Below are positions 1-9,794 of a stretch of 64,000 bases of DNA, piece after piece. The notes beneath the pieces are model-generated. The model was not told the origin of the DNA and ran no database searches. It saw only the letters and a list, made by a program, of their open reading frames with translations. A program made the translations under genes and the position numbers. Source of the stretch: CAWJAP01 sp963834365 (GTDB lineage: Bacteria > Acidobacteriota > Vicinamibacteria > Vicinamibacterales > Vicinamibacteraceae); the NCBI GenBank assembly GCA_963834365.1, contig CAWIBS010000009.1, positions 310,001 to 374,000 on the forward strand, given 5' to 3'. Positions within the stretch are counted from its first letter, which is position 1, and every line of letters begins with the position of its first letter.

Positions 1-888
1 GCGGGCCACCTCGCCCTGCAGCTTCAGGACGTCGGTCAGCTCGCGCTCGTATGTTCGGGCCCACAGGTGCGTGTCGGTCGGCGCGTGGACCAGTTGGACG
101 TTGATCCGCACTCGATCGCCGCTGCGCTGCACGGACCCTTCGACGACCGCGTCGACATTCAGCGTCCGCGCGATGTCTGGAAGCGAACGTGTCGCGCCCT
201 TGAATCGCATCACCGACGTGCGTGAGACGACACGGAGCGCGCGGATGCGAGCGAGATTGGCGATCAGGGCCTCGGTCGTGCCGTCGGCGAAGTATTCCTG
301 CGACGGGTCGCCCGACAGGTTGTCCAGCGGCAGCACGGCCAGGGCAGAGATTGGGGGGCGTCCCGCATCAACGGCCTGGGACACGCGCAGGCCGTAGACC
401 AGCGCCACGACGGCGAGCGCCGCCAATCCGGCGAGCGCCACCGATCGCCACGGCCAACCGCGCCGCCGAGGTTCGGCAACCGCATTCGCCGTCACGAGCC
501 CCGGGTCGTTCACGCCAACAGGCGCCGGGGTCTCGACGGGCGGCTTGTCGTCCGCCGCGTCGGCCACTTCCACAACTTCCGCGACGAACCTGTACCCGCG
601 CCCGGGTACCGTGACGATGTACTGGTGGTCGTCGGGCGTCTCGCCCAGCGCCTTCCGCAGGACGGAGATGTTCCGCGCCAGCCCACCCTCTTCGACGACC
701 GTGTCGCCCCAGACCCGCTGAAGCAACTCGTCCTTCGTGAGCACACGGCCGCGATGCTCGATGAGTGCGAGCAAGGTCTCGAGGGCTTTCGGAGCCAGCG
801 CCACGAGCACGCCGTCGCGCAGCAGGAGGCGCCTGTCGACCTGCAGACGGTAGGGCCCGAACTCGTACGAGCGTCGCGCTTCGCTCAT
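1..888 (-). CDS. CadC-like winged-helix regulator with TolB-like periplasmic part (C-terminus cut by window edge)
   Basis: The reading frame is open from an ATG at 888 to the window edge (296 codons). Residues 8-103 form an OmpR/PhoB-type winged-helix DNA-binding domain (LLLRDGVLVALAPKALE, then RGRVLTKDELLQRVWGD and the closing VPGRGYRFVA). A Pro-rich linker follows, then one membrane helix at about 148-168 and a TolB/FlgO-like segment (ALAVLPLDNLSGDPSQEYFADG) of the kind found in acidobacterial transmembrane regulators, where TPR repeats usually follow. It is expected to sit in the inner membrane with the DNA-binding domain in the cytoplasm. It is divergent from the PD40 gene at 1096, with a short inverted repeat in its leader. 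The target genes are unknown. The domain call is firm. Confidence 0.85.
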   Translation of the reverse strand, partial: MSEARRSYEFGPYRLQVDRRLLLRDGVLVALAPKALETLLALIEHRGRVLTKDELLQRVWGDTVVEEGGLARNISVLRKALGETPDDHQYIVTVPGRGYRFVAEVVEVADAADDKPPVETPAPVGVNDPGLVTANAVAEPRRRGWPWRSVALAGLAALAVVALVYGLRVSQAVDAGRPPISALAVLPLDNLSGDPSQEYFADGTTEALIANLARIRALRVVSRTSVMRFKGATRSLPDIARTLNVDAVVEGSVQRSGDRVRINVQLVHAPTDTHLWARTYERELTDVLKLQGEVAR

Positions 889-894
889 GGGCCC

Positions 895-907
895 CGGAAT
901 GTTTCCG
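895..907. promoter_or_regulatory. Short palindrome CGGAA-TGT-TTCCG in divergent intergenic region
   Basis: A 5-3-5 inverted repeat lies 6 bases upstream of the regulator start codon (ATG 888, minus strand) in the 207-base divergent gap. Similar GGAA-N3/4-TTCC repeats occur at 3539-3551 and 10456-10467, also in intergenic DNA. It could be an operator overlapping the ribosome-binding region; function is inferred only. Confidence 0.3.
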
Positions 908-1095
908 AAGGAAAACGAAGCTCCCTTGTAAGGACTTGTCACCGCCGCAGCGGCGAAGCTGCCTGGGGTCGAGCCTGGCCGTCGGCGCCATTCTACTGCC
1001 AGACGCAGCGGCGTCGACGGTGTCCGGCAGGTGCTCGAGCGCCCGCCATGGAGTCCGGGACACGACGTCTCCAGCTCGACCGAAGGGAGAACACT

Positions 1096-2058
1096 ATGTC
1101 ACGAACCGCCAGCCGCACGACCGTCCTTCCCATTGTCCTCACTCTGCTCGTCGGGTTGAGCGTGTTGAACGCATCACGCGACGAGAGCGAGCGGTTCGAT
1201 GACTGGACTCCGCCGGAGAATCTCGGGGACACCGTGAATTCTCCCTTCCAGGAGTTCCTTCCCACGCTGTCCAGGAACGGGCTGAGCCTCTATTTCGTGT
1301 CCGACCGGCCGGGATCGTTGGGTGGAGAGGATCTGTGGGCTTCACGGCGGGAGCGTCGCGACGCGCCCTGGGGCACACCGGTGAACCTCGGTGCCGGGCT
1401 CAACACGGCCTTCGACGAGCGCTCGCCGGAGCTGTCGCGCGACGGGCACCTGCTGTTCTTCGCGACAAATCGTCCCGGCGGCCTGGGAGGATTCGACATC
1501 TGGATCGCATGGCGAGCCCATATCCACGATGACTTCGGCTGGCAGCCCGCGGTCAATCTCGGCGCCGGCGTGAACAGCAGCGCCGGTGATTTTGGGCCGA
1601 GCTACTTCGAGAATGAGGAAATCGGCATCCCCACCCTCTATTTCGCGAGCGGTCGCCCGGGAGGCCTCGGGAACGCGGATATCTACCTCAGTCAGCTTCG
1701 TCGTGACGGCTCCTTCGGACCGGCAACGCCCGTGTCGGAGCTCAACAGCCCCGAGGGTGACTTCCGTCCATCGATTCGGGGCGACGGCCTCGAGATCGTG
1801 TTCGACTCGAATCGCCCCGGGCTACCTGATGTCCCCGGGATTGGTTTACGGGACCTCTGGGTGTCGAGGCGCAGCTCGCCGACGGCGTCGTGGTCGATCC
1901 CGAAGAACCTCGGTCCCGTTCTCAATAGCCCGTTCAACGACTACCTCGCGATGCTGTCGTCCAACGGACGAACGCTCGTGATGGTGTCCGATCGGCCCGA
2001 GGGATTGGGCGGGAACGATCTCTACATCGCGACGCGTTCGCGTCGATCCCGAGATTGA
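1096..2058 (+). CDS. Secreted PD40 beta-propeller protein (TolB-like)
   Basis: A 320-residue protein with a hydrophobic signal segment at about 9-26 followed by five repeats of the type FVSDRPGxLGGxDLW (first at about 67-81, last near the C-terminus). The repeats are PD40/WD40-like beta-propeller blades as in TolB. The frame is open further upstream, but the ATG at 1096 is preferred because it is preceded by a purine-rich AAGGGAGA and begins directly with a signal peptide. It probably acts in the periplasm or outside the cell as a binding or scaffold propeller; no catalytic motif is visible. It is divergent from the winged-helix regulator and is followed after 67 bases by the haloperoxidase-like gene. 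Confidence 0.75.
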   Translation: MSRTASRTTVLPIVLTLLVGLSVLNASRDESERFDDWTPPENLGDTVNSPFQEFLPTLSRNGLSLYFVSDRPGSLGGEDLWASRRERRDAPWGTPVNLGAGLNTAFDERSPELSRDGHLLFFATNRPGGLGGFDIWIAWRAHIHDDFGWQPAVNLGAGVNSSAGDFGPSYFENEEIGIPTLYFASGRPGGLGNADIYLSQLRRDGSFGPATPVSELNSPEGDFRPSIRGDGLEIVFDSNRPGLPDVPGIGLRDLWVSRRSSPTASWSIPKNLGPVLNSPFNDYLAMLSSNGRTLVMVSDRPEGLGGNDLYIATRSRRSRD

Positions 2059-2125
2059 TGGTGAGGGCCTGCAAGAACGCGTCGATCCATCTTGAACGGC
2101 CATCATTCGCGCACAGAGGACAATC

Positions 2126-3472
2126 ATGAGACCGACAATCCTTCGTACTACTTGCCCCGGTATTCTCGCGGCAGTGACCCTGTTGAATGCGGCGCCAGGA
2201 GACACGACCGGGACCGCTACCGATGAAGCAACCGAGATCAACCAGGTGCTCGAATGGAACCAGATCTTCATCGACACGCTGATTGCGACGAACACGCCGA
2301 ATTCATCGAGTCAGCGGCTCGGGGCGATCGTGCACACGGCGATCTTCGACGCCTACAACGGGATCGAGAGACGCTACAAGCCCATCGTCATGGACTTCGG
2401 GGCCGCTGCTGGTGCGTCACCTCGAGCGGCGGTCGTGGCCGCCGCGCATACCGCGCTGGTCGGACTGTTTCCAGCGCAACTGACAGCGCTCGATACGAGC
2501 TATGACGCATCCCTCGCGGCGCTCAGCGAGCGGTGCGTCGAACTCGAGCGATCGATCGGACGAGATCGCTCGTGCGAGGAGCGCATCGAACGCGGCGTCG
2601 AGTGGGGCAATGAAGTCGCGCACGCGGTTCTGGCCTGGCGCGCAACGGATGGCTTCGCCGTGGGCTACCCCGCCTTCACGGGCGGGATCGCTACCGGCCA
2701 GTGGCGACCCACGCCGCCGGCGTTGAGCCCGATGAGTGCGCAAGGACTGGCCTTCACCGAGATGTTCGTGCTGGTGAACAACACCCAGTTCCAGCCTGAG
2801 CCACCTCGTGCTCTGGGCAGCACGCTCTACTCCGACGACTTCAACGCGGTGAAGGCGCTCGGCCGCAGAACCGGGTCGTCACGCACCGACGACCAGACAG
2901 CGCTCGCTCCCTTCTGGGAAGGCAACGCCAGCGTTCACTGGAATCAGGCCGCCAACCAGATTGTGCGCGCGAACCGCTTGTCCATGTCCGCGGGCAACCG
3001 GCTCCTCGCGGTGCTCAACATTGCGATGGCCGATACGGCCTTCACCGTCTGGAGCGCCAAGCGATTCTACGGGGCGAATGCGGGAGAAGTGACCTGGCGA
3101 CCCGTGACGGCCATTCCCATGGCAGAAGCTGATGGGAATCCAGACACAGCGCCAGATGCGGATTGGCTCCCTCTCGTGAACACCCCGTCACACCCGGAAT
3201 ATCCTGCGGGGCATCCCAGCCTCAATGGAGCGGCTGCGACGGTGCTGCTCAGCTACTTTGGCGACCGACAGATCTTCACGCTGACGACGATGGGGCAGCC
3301 GAGCCGGACGTACACCAGCATTTCGCAGGCGCGCGAGGACGGGAACAACGCCCGGGTCTGGGGTGGCATGCACTATCCGAGCACAGTGGTCACCAGTGAC
3401 AAGGTCGGCAGCAGGATTGCCCGCTACGTCAATGGGCACTCCATGCAGCGGCTTCATCCAAGGCGACACTGA
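2126..3472 (+). CDS. Vanadium-dependent haloperoxidase / PAP2 acid phosphatase family protein
   Basis: A 448-residue secreted protein (signal segment residues 1-25) whose C-terminal half carries the PAP2/vanadium-haloperoxidase active-site set: KRFYGANAGEVTWRP near 311-325, PAGH near 359-362 (PSGH in the classic motif) and an R-x5-H element near 410-416 (RVWGGMH). This architecture matches the bacterial vanadium chloroperoxidase-like family, which bind vanadate and oxidise halides, or in some members act as phosphatases; sequence alone does not decide between these. A GTC-rich hairpin lies about 25 bases past the stop. It may be co-transcribed with the PD40 gene upstream. Confidence 0.82.
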   Translation: MRPTILRTTCPGILAAVTLLNAAPGDTTGTATDEATEINQVLEWNQIFIDTLIATNTPNSSSQRLGAIVHTAIFDAYNGIERRYKPIVMDFGAAAGASPRAAVVAAAHTALVGLFPAQLTALDTSYDASLAALSERCVELERSIGRDRSCEERIERGVEWGNEVAHAVLAWRATDGFAVGYPAFTGGIATGQWRPTPPALSPMSAQGLAFTEMFVLVNNTQFQPEPPRALGSTLYSDDFNAVKALGRRTGSSRTDDQTALAPFWEGNASVHWNQAANQIVRANRLSMSAGNRLLAVLNIAMADTAFTVWSAKRFYGANAGEVTWRPVTAIPMAEADGNPDTAPDADWLPLVNTPSHPEYPAGHPSLNGAAATVLLSYFGDRQIFTLTTMGQPSRTYTSISQAREDGNNARVWGGMHYPSTVVTSDKVGSRIARYVNGHSMQRLHPRRH

Positions 3473-3496
3473 GCGTATCGTTGCGAGAGCCGTAGG

Positions 3497-3525
3497 GTCG
3501 GTGATCAGCGCGAGTGCTCACCGAC
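3497..3525 (+). terminator. 8-bp stem-loop downstream of the haloperoxidase-like gene
   Basis: GTCGGTGA at 3497-3504 is exactly complementary to TCACCGAC at 3518-3525 with a 13-base loop. There is no T-run after it, so it is at best a weak intrinsic terminator, or else an operator-like repeat between the PAP2 gene and the nor cluster. Confidence 0.3.
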
Positions 3526-3538
3526 ACTCGACACGGCT

Positions 3539-3551
3539 GGGAAATATTCCC
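3539..3551. promoter_or_regulatory. Palindrome GGGAA-ATA-TTCCC upstream of the nitric oxide reductase cluster
   Basis: A perfect 5-3-5 inverted repeat sits in an AT-rich patch about 75-85 bases upstream of the first gene of the nor cluster. Regulators of nor operons (NsrR, NNR/DNR, NorR) bind repeats in this position, but this sequence does not match the FNR/NNR half-site TTGAT. Role inferred from position and symmetry. Confidence 0.35.
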
Positions 3552-3623
3552 TATTGAGGGTTCTCACGGTTCGTGTGTAGCCTACGCACACTCAGAATTC
3601 GTTGGCACGGAAGGGAGGGCATC

Positions 3624-3767
3624 GTGTCGGCTCTTTCGGCTTCGGCTTCGGCTCGCGAGCGCCGGCTTCAACGCGCGCTCTGCATTCTCGTCGTCGCGCT
3701 GATGGTCGCGGCCACCCTCTACACGGCGTGGATCGCCATCAGCAACTTCTCCCGCATCGGCGTCTGA
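3624..3767 (+). CDS. Small single-span membrane protein heading the nor cluster
   Basis: A 47-residue protein beginning at a GTG preceded by a strong AAGGGAGGG ribosome-binding site with 5-base spacing. Residues 1-17 are basic and Ala/Ser-rich; residues about 19-40 form one hydrophobic helix (LCILVVALMVAATLYTAWIAI). It lies 55 bases ahead of norC on the same strand and probably is the first gene of the operon. Small single-helix proteins are sometimes encoded beside haem-copper-type reductases as accessory subunits, but I recognise no family here. Function unknown; that it is translated is likely because of the ribosome-binding site. Confidence 0.55.
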   Translation: MSALSASASARERRLQRALCILVVALMVAATLYTAWIAISNFSRIGV

Positions 3768-3822
3768 TCACGGATCGCGTTCGACCCGCGCCTTCAGTGG
3801 CGGTGCGCGCATCGAGGTGAGC

Positions 3823-4636
3823 ATGACGAGACGTCACACGCGCCTCTTCTTCGTGGTCGGCACCACGATCTTCGCGGCGATCTTCGTCGGGTTGACCATC
3901 CATAGCCACACGCGCTTCGGCGAGCTGACCAACGCCGACGCGATCACGCCCGACGTGATCGAGGGCAAGCACGTCTGGCACCGAAAGAACTGCATCAACT
4001 GCCACACGCTGCTCGGCGAGGGCGCGTACTTCGCGCCGGACCTGACCAAGATCGCCCAGCATCGCGGCGAGGCGTATCTGCGTCAGTTCCTGCAGGATCC
4101 TTCGCGCTTCTATTCCGAGGAACGCCACGGCCGGCTGATGCCGAATCCGAAGCTGTCGGACCAGCAGATCACCGCTGTGATTGCGTTCCTCACCTGGATC
4201 TCCCGTATCGACAACCAGAACTGGCCGCCGCGTCCGATTCTCGTGACGGCGGCGTCGCCGCAGGGCCTCGTCCTTGGAACGCCAGCTCCCGGTGGCGGCG
4301 TCGGCGGACCCGGTCGCCCTCGGCGAGGCGGTCTTCAACAGAAGCCCACCGGCATGCTTCGGTTGCCATGCGCTCCAGCAGGGCGTCACGCTGGTCGGAC
4401 CGTCGCTGGCAGGGCTGGTCACGCGAACCGAGCACGCTGTTGGCCAGTCCCGATACAAGGGATCGGCCAAGACTCCCGACGACTACTTCAGGGAGTCGAT
4501 TCTGGATCCGCATGCGTACCTCGTGCCGGGTTTGACCTTTTCCGTAGGCGGCCAGTCGACCATGCCGCCTCTGGCCTCCGTGCTGAAGCCCGAAGAGATC
4601 GATCAGCTCGTTGCATACCTCGCGACGTTGAAATGA
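3823..4636 (+). CDS. norC: NorC nitric oxide reductase cytochrome c subunit with an extra C-terminal cytochrome c domain (frameshifted)
   Basis: The N-terminal part has a membrane anchor (about residues 8-26) and the NorC signature with haem motif C57-I-N-C60-H61 followed by TLLGEGAYFAPDL and an axial Met near 106 (RLMPN). Electrons pass from this c-haem to NorB. At about 4265-4290 the conserved sequence moves to the next frame and continues with a second cytochrome c domain (CFGCH, then a TMPPL methionine) to the stop at 4636. Ordinary NorC is about 150 residues with one haem, so this is an enlarged, two-haem form. Alternatively, the second domain could start separately at a TTG at 4274, but it would then lack an export signal, so a fusion with a one-base indel is preferred. 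Confidence 0.75.
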
Positions 4637-4649
4637 GAGGAGCTCCGGG

Positions 4650-6019
4650 ATGCGCTTTCGTACTCAGGCGGTCGCCTATCCGTATTTCGTCGTCGCGCTC
4701 CTGCTCTACGGGCTGCAGATCGCATTCGGCCTCCTCTCGGCCGCGAAGTATCTCGGGCCGGATCCAATCAAGGACTTTCTGCCCTTCGACGTGTCGAAGG
4801 CGATCCACACGAACCTCCTCATCGTCTGGATCCTGACCGGCTTCATGGGGGCCGCATACTGGCTGGTTCCGGAGGAATCGAGGACGGAGCTCCACAGCCC
4901 GAAGTTGGCGTACTGGTCGCTCGGGCTCTGGACGCTTGCCGGCGTGACCGCGGTCGTCGGCTATCTGTTCGGATGGACCGCGGGAAACAAGCTGCTCGAG
5001 CAGCCGCTTCCCGTGAAGCTCGCGATCGTGGTCGTCATGCTGATGTTTCTCTACAACCTCGGCATGACGATCTGGAAAGCGAAGCGGCTGACGACGACCG
5101 AAGGCATCCTCATGGCCGGGCTCGCCCTGACGCGCGATTCTCTACCTGCCGGCGCTGTTCGAGTTCGACAACTACACCGTCGCCATCTTCTATCGGTGGT
5201 GGACGGTGCATCTCTGGGTCGAGGGCGTGTGGGAGATGATCCAGGGCGCGCTGCTCGCCTACCTGCTGATCCGCCTGTCGGGGATCGATCGCGAGGTGAT
5301 GGAGAAGTGGCTCTACGTGATCGTGGCGCTCACGTTCATCTCGGGCCTGCTCGGCACGGCGCATCACTATTACTTCGTCGGCGTGCCCTCGGTACTGGCT
5401 GCCGATCGGCGGTATCTTCTCCGCGCTCGAGCCCCTCGTCTTCGTCGCCATGTCGGTGTACGCCTACAAGGCCATGCGGCGATCCGGGCTGTCGCATCCG
5501 AACACGCTGGCCGTTCACTGGACGGTCGGCAGCGCTCTCTTCTCGGCGCTCGGGGCGGGATTGCTCGGGCTGGCGCACACCTGGCCGCAGGTGAACAAGT
5601 GGACGCACGGCACGCTGATCACGCCGATGCACGGACACTCCGCCTTCTTCGGCGCCTACGTCATGATCGTGCTCGCCATCATCACCTACGCGACGCCGTC
5701 GTTGATGGGGCATCCCGAGTCGCAGCGCGAGTCGAAGGTGGGGCTGTGGGCGTTCTGGCTCCAGGTTGGCGGGATGTTCGGCATGACGATGGCGTTCGCC
5801 GCCGCCGGAATCGGGCAGGTCTACCTCGAGCGCATTCTCGGGTTCGGCTATCCTCGAGACGCAGGCGAAGATCCAGGTGCACTTCCTGATGCTGGTCGCA
5901 ACCGGGACGCTTGTTCGCCGCAGGCGTCGCGCTGTTCCTGTGGGACTTCTTCTTCCTGGCGCCGCGCGAGCACGTGGCGGGCGAGCCATTGACCCAGGCG
6001 CGCCCGGACGCCGGCATGA
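4650..6019 (+). CDS. norB: NorB nitric oxide reductase large (haem b) subunit (frameshifted)
   Basis: Catalytic membrane subunit that reduces two NO to N2O. The start is an ATG at 4650 with a GAGAGGAG ribosome-binding site, 13 bases after norC. Reconstructed over three indels (about 5130, 5395, 5850) it is roughly 455 residues, the usual size, with about 12 membrane helices. Visible signature segments are KAIHTNLLIVW (haem ligand region), VHLWVEGVWE (family-specific Glu residues at the non-haem iron site), TAHHYYFVG (iron-ligand His pair) and THGTLITPMHGHSAFFG (the HxH haem ligands). The exact end is uncertain: stops in two frames (6017-6019 and 6027-6029) fall just at the norQ start. The gene is certain; the indels look like sequencing errors. 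Confidence 0.88.
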
Positions 6020-6025
6020 TCAGGC

Positions 6026-6885
6026 ATGAGACGCGCGGTCGCCGGGCCCGGTGGCATCGCCGAGCCGTCGTCGCGCGAGCGCGACGGCTTGCGATATCCC
6101 GGCCGCCGACGCCCCGTACTACGTCGCCACCGGCGACGAGATCGCGATCTTCGAGACCTGTCAGGCGCGGCGGCTGCCGCTCCTGCTGAAGGGCCCCACC
6201 GGCTGCGGCAAGACGAGATTCGTCGAGCACATGGCCTGGCGGCTCGGCCGGCCGCTCGTCACGGTCGCCTGCCACGACGATCTGTCGGCGAGCGACCTGA
6301 CGGGGCGATATCTGATTCGCGGCCAGCGACACGGTCTGGCTGGACGGTCCGTTGACGCGCGCCGCTCGCGCCGGGCGCCATCTGCTATCTCGACGAGATC
6401 ATCGAAGCGCGATCAGGACACGATCGTCGTGATCCACCCGCTGACCGACGATCGCCGGCTGCTGCCCCTCGAGAAGACCGGCGAGATCGTCGAAGCGGCC
6501 GCCGGTTTTCAGCTCGTCATCTCGTACAACCCCGGCTATCAGCACGGGCTCAAGGATCTGAAGCCCAGCACACGACAGCGGTTTGTCGCGCTCGACTTCG
6601 ACTTCCCGCGCCCGGAGACGCGAGGCGGAGATCGTCGCCCACGAAGGCGGCATCGAGTTGAGCACGGCGCGTCGCGCTGGTCACGCTCACCAACCGCCTG
6701 CGACAGCTCGGCGACCAAGGGCCTCGCGGAGGTGCCCAGCACGCGGCTGATCGTCGCAACCGCCCGGCTGCTGGCCGGCGGCCATCCGATCCGGTCGGCG
6801 CTGCCGCACGGCGCTGCTGGGGCCGCTCACCGACGATCCGGATCTTCTCGCCGCGATGCACGACCTCGTGACGGCGACGATGTGA
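6026..6885 (+). CDS. norQ: NorQ / CbbQ-type AAA+ ATPase for NO reductase activation (frameshifted)
   Basis: MoxR-group ATPase that works with NorD to assemble or activate NO reductase. The probable ATG is at 6026, overlapping the norB end. Walker A is GPTGCGKT, followed by the family-typical HDDLSASDLTGRYLI. The Walker B region reads ICYLDEI in a neighbouring frame near 6380-6400, showing paired compensating indels; others occur near 6110, 6620-6700 and 6800. The reconstructed protein is about 285 residues, close to normal for NorQ, and ends at TGA 6883-6885, 20 bases before norD. Confidence 0.82.
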
Positions 6886-6905
6886 GGCGGCTGAGCGCCG
6901 GCGTC

Positions 6906-8912
6906 ATGTCCGAACCCGAAGACCTGATCCTCGAAGGCGCGCACTTCGCCACGCGAGTAGCGCGTGACGTCTGGCGCCGGCACGCGGCTGCGTCCACGGC
7001 CGCCGGTGTCCCGCTCGCCGCGGTCCGCGGCCGCCTGGAACTGTTCGTGGCCGCGCTGTTCGCCACGCCGATCGCCATCGCCCCTGTCGAACCGGCTGCG
7101 CCGGTCACCTGGCTGTCGAAGCTCGCGCGCCGGCCCGGTCGTGTGCCGGACGCCGATCCGTTCTGCGGCACCGACGGCGTGCGCGTGTTCCTGCCGCCGA
7201 TGCTGCCCGTGCGAGGAAGCGAAGAAGAGACGATCGCCGCCTATCGCCTGCTCGCCGTTCAACAGTCGGCGCGGCTGTCGCGGCACACGCTGCGAGCGTT
7301 CGACCGCATTCGGAACGACCGCGCGCGTGACTGGTTCATGCTCGCCGAAGCTGCCGTGATCGACTACTGGGTCTTCGTACACACGCCAGGCCTCCTCAGC
7401 GCGCTGCGTCTTGCTCGTGCCGAGGCCCTTGCCGAGCGTCGAGCGGCCGCGGGTGCATATAGTTTCGCGACGACGGCGCTCGAACAGTCCGTCAGGGCGC
7501 TGCTGCGCGCGGCCCCGGGGGTTCTCACGCTCGACGTGAGTGCCAACGCGTCGGCCCGAAGACTGCCGTCGATGGGCCGATGCCCGGGCCAGTCAGGACG
7601 CCAGCCGTGCGACCCGCCCCGCCGGTGAAGTACTGGGGTGCGCTCTTGAGACCGCCGGCCGTGCAGGTGACCTCGGTGGAGGATGACGGTGAAGAGGCTG
7701 CAACAGGAACAGCGCCGCCGCGTGTGGCGGAGATGCGCCGGACACCTCGCGCACGCCAGGCCGACGGTGACGAGGACGACGGCCACGCCGGATCCTGGGT
7801 CATCCGTGCGGACGACCCGCAGGAGAGCGTTGAAGATCCGCTGGGCCTTCAGCGCCCCGCCGACCGTGACGACGGGGCCAATCCGGAGGACCTGGCGGAC
7901 TCCCTGTCGGATCTGCCGGAAGCGCGTGTCGTCCGCACGCGCCGAGCAGCCGCGTGAAGTGCTCCGCCGCGGAGAGGCGCCGCGGCGATTCGATGGCCCG
8001 GCCCTGCATTCCCGATTCGCAGCCGGCATCGTCTATCCCGAGTGGGACTATCGGATCGCTCAATATCGTGCACGCGGCGCCACCGTGCGGCAGCCGGCGG
8101 CGCGGGCAGGGGACGCGGCGTGGGTGACGTCGGTCCGATCGCGTCATGCACGACTGATCCGCAGGGTACGGACGCGGTTCGAGCGCCTGCGCTCGCGCCC
8201 GGTGCGCGTATGCCGCCAGGTCGATGGACCTGAGATCGACACCACCGCATATGTGATCGCGTGCGGCGATCGCCGCGCCCGCGTCGCGACCGACGGCCGC
8301 GTCTATGCGGCGCGGCGCGTCGAGCGCCGTGACCTGGTGGTTGCACTGCTCGTCGATGTGAGTGCGTCGACCGACGCATGGGTGTCATCGAACCGGCGCA
8401 TCATCGACGTCGAGAAGGAAGGGATGATCGTCGTATGTGAAGCGCTCGACGCGCTCGGCGATCGGTACGGCGTGTTCGCCTTCTCGGGCGAGGGAGCCGG
8501 GGATGTGTCGGTATCGGCGCTGAAGGAATTCGAACAGCCGTCCGGCCACGAAGTCCGTCGGCGGATTGCGGCGCTCGAATGTGACAGGTACACCCGGCTC
8601 GGCGCGCCGATACGTCACGTGACCGCGGCGTTGTGCCGCCAGACAGCTGCCGCCCGCCTGCTGCTCCTCCTCTCCGACGGAAAGCCGAACGATGTCGACA
8701 TGTACGACGGGAGATACGGCATCGAGGACACCCGGCAGGCCGTCGCAGAGGCCCGGCGCCAGGGCGTCAAGGTCTTCTGCCTGACCGTCGATCGCGAGGC
8801 TCCCCGGTACGCCCTCCGGATTTTCGGCCGCGCGGGATTCTCGGTCCTCCGGCACGCCGAGCAGCTGCCTGCGGTCGTCGTCGACGTTCTGCGTCACCTC
8901 ATTCGAGTCTGA
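6906..8912 (+). CDS. norD: NorD, von Willebrand factor A protein for NO reductase activation (frameshifted)
   Basis: Partner of NorQ in maturing NO reductase. Starts at ATG 6906 and ends at TGA 8912, giving about 668 codons, in line with NorD proteins. The N-terminal helical part reads cleanly to about 7510; the middle acidic segment (AEMRRTPRARQADGDEDD region) is in another frame up to about 7950, and the C-terminal third is again in a different frame. The C-terminus is a vWA domain with the metal-ion-dependent adhesion motif DVSAST near 8357 and LLLLSDGKPND near 8665. The last gene of the norCBQD set; the next gene is on the opposite strand. Confidence 0.85.
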
Positions 8913-8930
8913 AAGAAGCGAGCAGAACGT

Positions 8931-9728
8931 TCAGCGCACGATGATCCAGAGTCCAGCGGCTATCATGATCACGCCGCTGATCCGCGCGCCGTGAGGGCCC
9001 AGCGGCACGAGTTTCTCGAAGGCGACAAAGGCCGTCAGCGCCGCAATGACGGTCAAGTTCATCACGCCCCCGGCAAAGAGCAGCAGCATCAGCGCCCAGC
9101 AGCAGCCGACGCAATAGGCGCCATGTTCGAGGCCCATCCTGAGCGCACCCGACCAGCCGGCGCGCCATCGGCTCACCAGGAATCCCAGCGGGGACTGGCA
9201 CGTCCGCAGACAGGCGTATTTCATCGGCGTCAGCTGATACAGGCCCGCCACGAGCAGCAGCGTCGCGCCAACCCGTGAACTGGTGGCCTCCATCATCGGC
9301 GAGATGAGCAGCAGCGCCGCCAGCCCGCGCTGAAGCGCGGTGGCCACGAGGCTGAACACGGTCCAGACAATGAGATAGCCCGCCGCGAGCGCGTAAATCT
9401 GGCGGCCTGTCGTTCCCTGTGCGGATCGTCGCACGCTGGCGCCGTACACCAGTACCAGGGGTGAGACGGACGGCAGCATCATGCCCGTCATCATGACGGT
9501 CCACATTGCCCAGAGCAGCAACAGGTGCGGCACATCCCAGTTCGCCGTCATCATCCAGGCGCTGGCGCCGGTCATCGGTCCGTACATGTCGCGTGCCATG
9601 ACGGCGATCCACGTCCAGCAGACCACGGGCAGCAGGACCAGGAGGACCACAGCGGTCGCGCGGTCGTACCGCAGCGCATGTTCGACGATGGTCGGCGGGC
9701 GCTCGGCAGCAGACGCAGGGCCTGGCAT
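8931..9728 (-). CDS. DUF2182 multi-span membrane protein
   Basis: A 265-residue integral membrane protein with about seven hydrophobic helices. The two motifs typical of DUF2182 (predicted metal-binding membrane protein) are present: a Cys pair in KYACLRTCQSPLGF near residues 172-185, and GLEHGAYCVGCCWALM near 200-215. It is encoded immediately downstream of a DUF1326 gene on the same strand, a pairing seen in many genomes, which suggests a two-component, possibly copper-related, system. Its function is not established. It is intact and convergent with norD, with 18 bases between them. Confidence 0.8.
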   Translation of the reverse strand: MPGPASAAERPPTIVEHALRYDRATAVVLLVLLPVVCWTWIAVMARDMYGPMTGASAWMMTANWDVPHLLLLWAMWTVMMTGMMLPSVSPLVLVYGASVRRSAQGTTGRQIYALAAGYLIVWTVFSLVATALQRGLAALLLISPMMEATSSRVGATLLLVAGLYQLTPMKYACLRTCQSPLGFLVSRWRAGWSGALRMGLEHGAYCVGCCWALMLLLFAGGVMNLTVIAALTAFVAFEKLVPLGPHGARISGVIMIAAGLWIIVR

Positions 9729-9794
9729 CGACGGATCAACGACGGAAGTCGCGATGATGACGCAGTCGCGGCCGGAGCGCGCGGCAACGACGCG

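Noticed and set aside
625..1095. Plus-strand open frame continuing upstream of the PD40 gene
   Set aside because: It is antisense to the winged-helix regulator and has no homologous features; the ATG at 1096 with a ribosome-binding site and signal peptide explains the gene.
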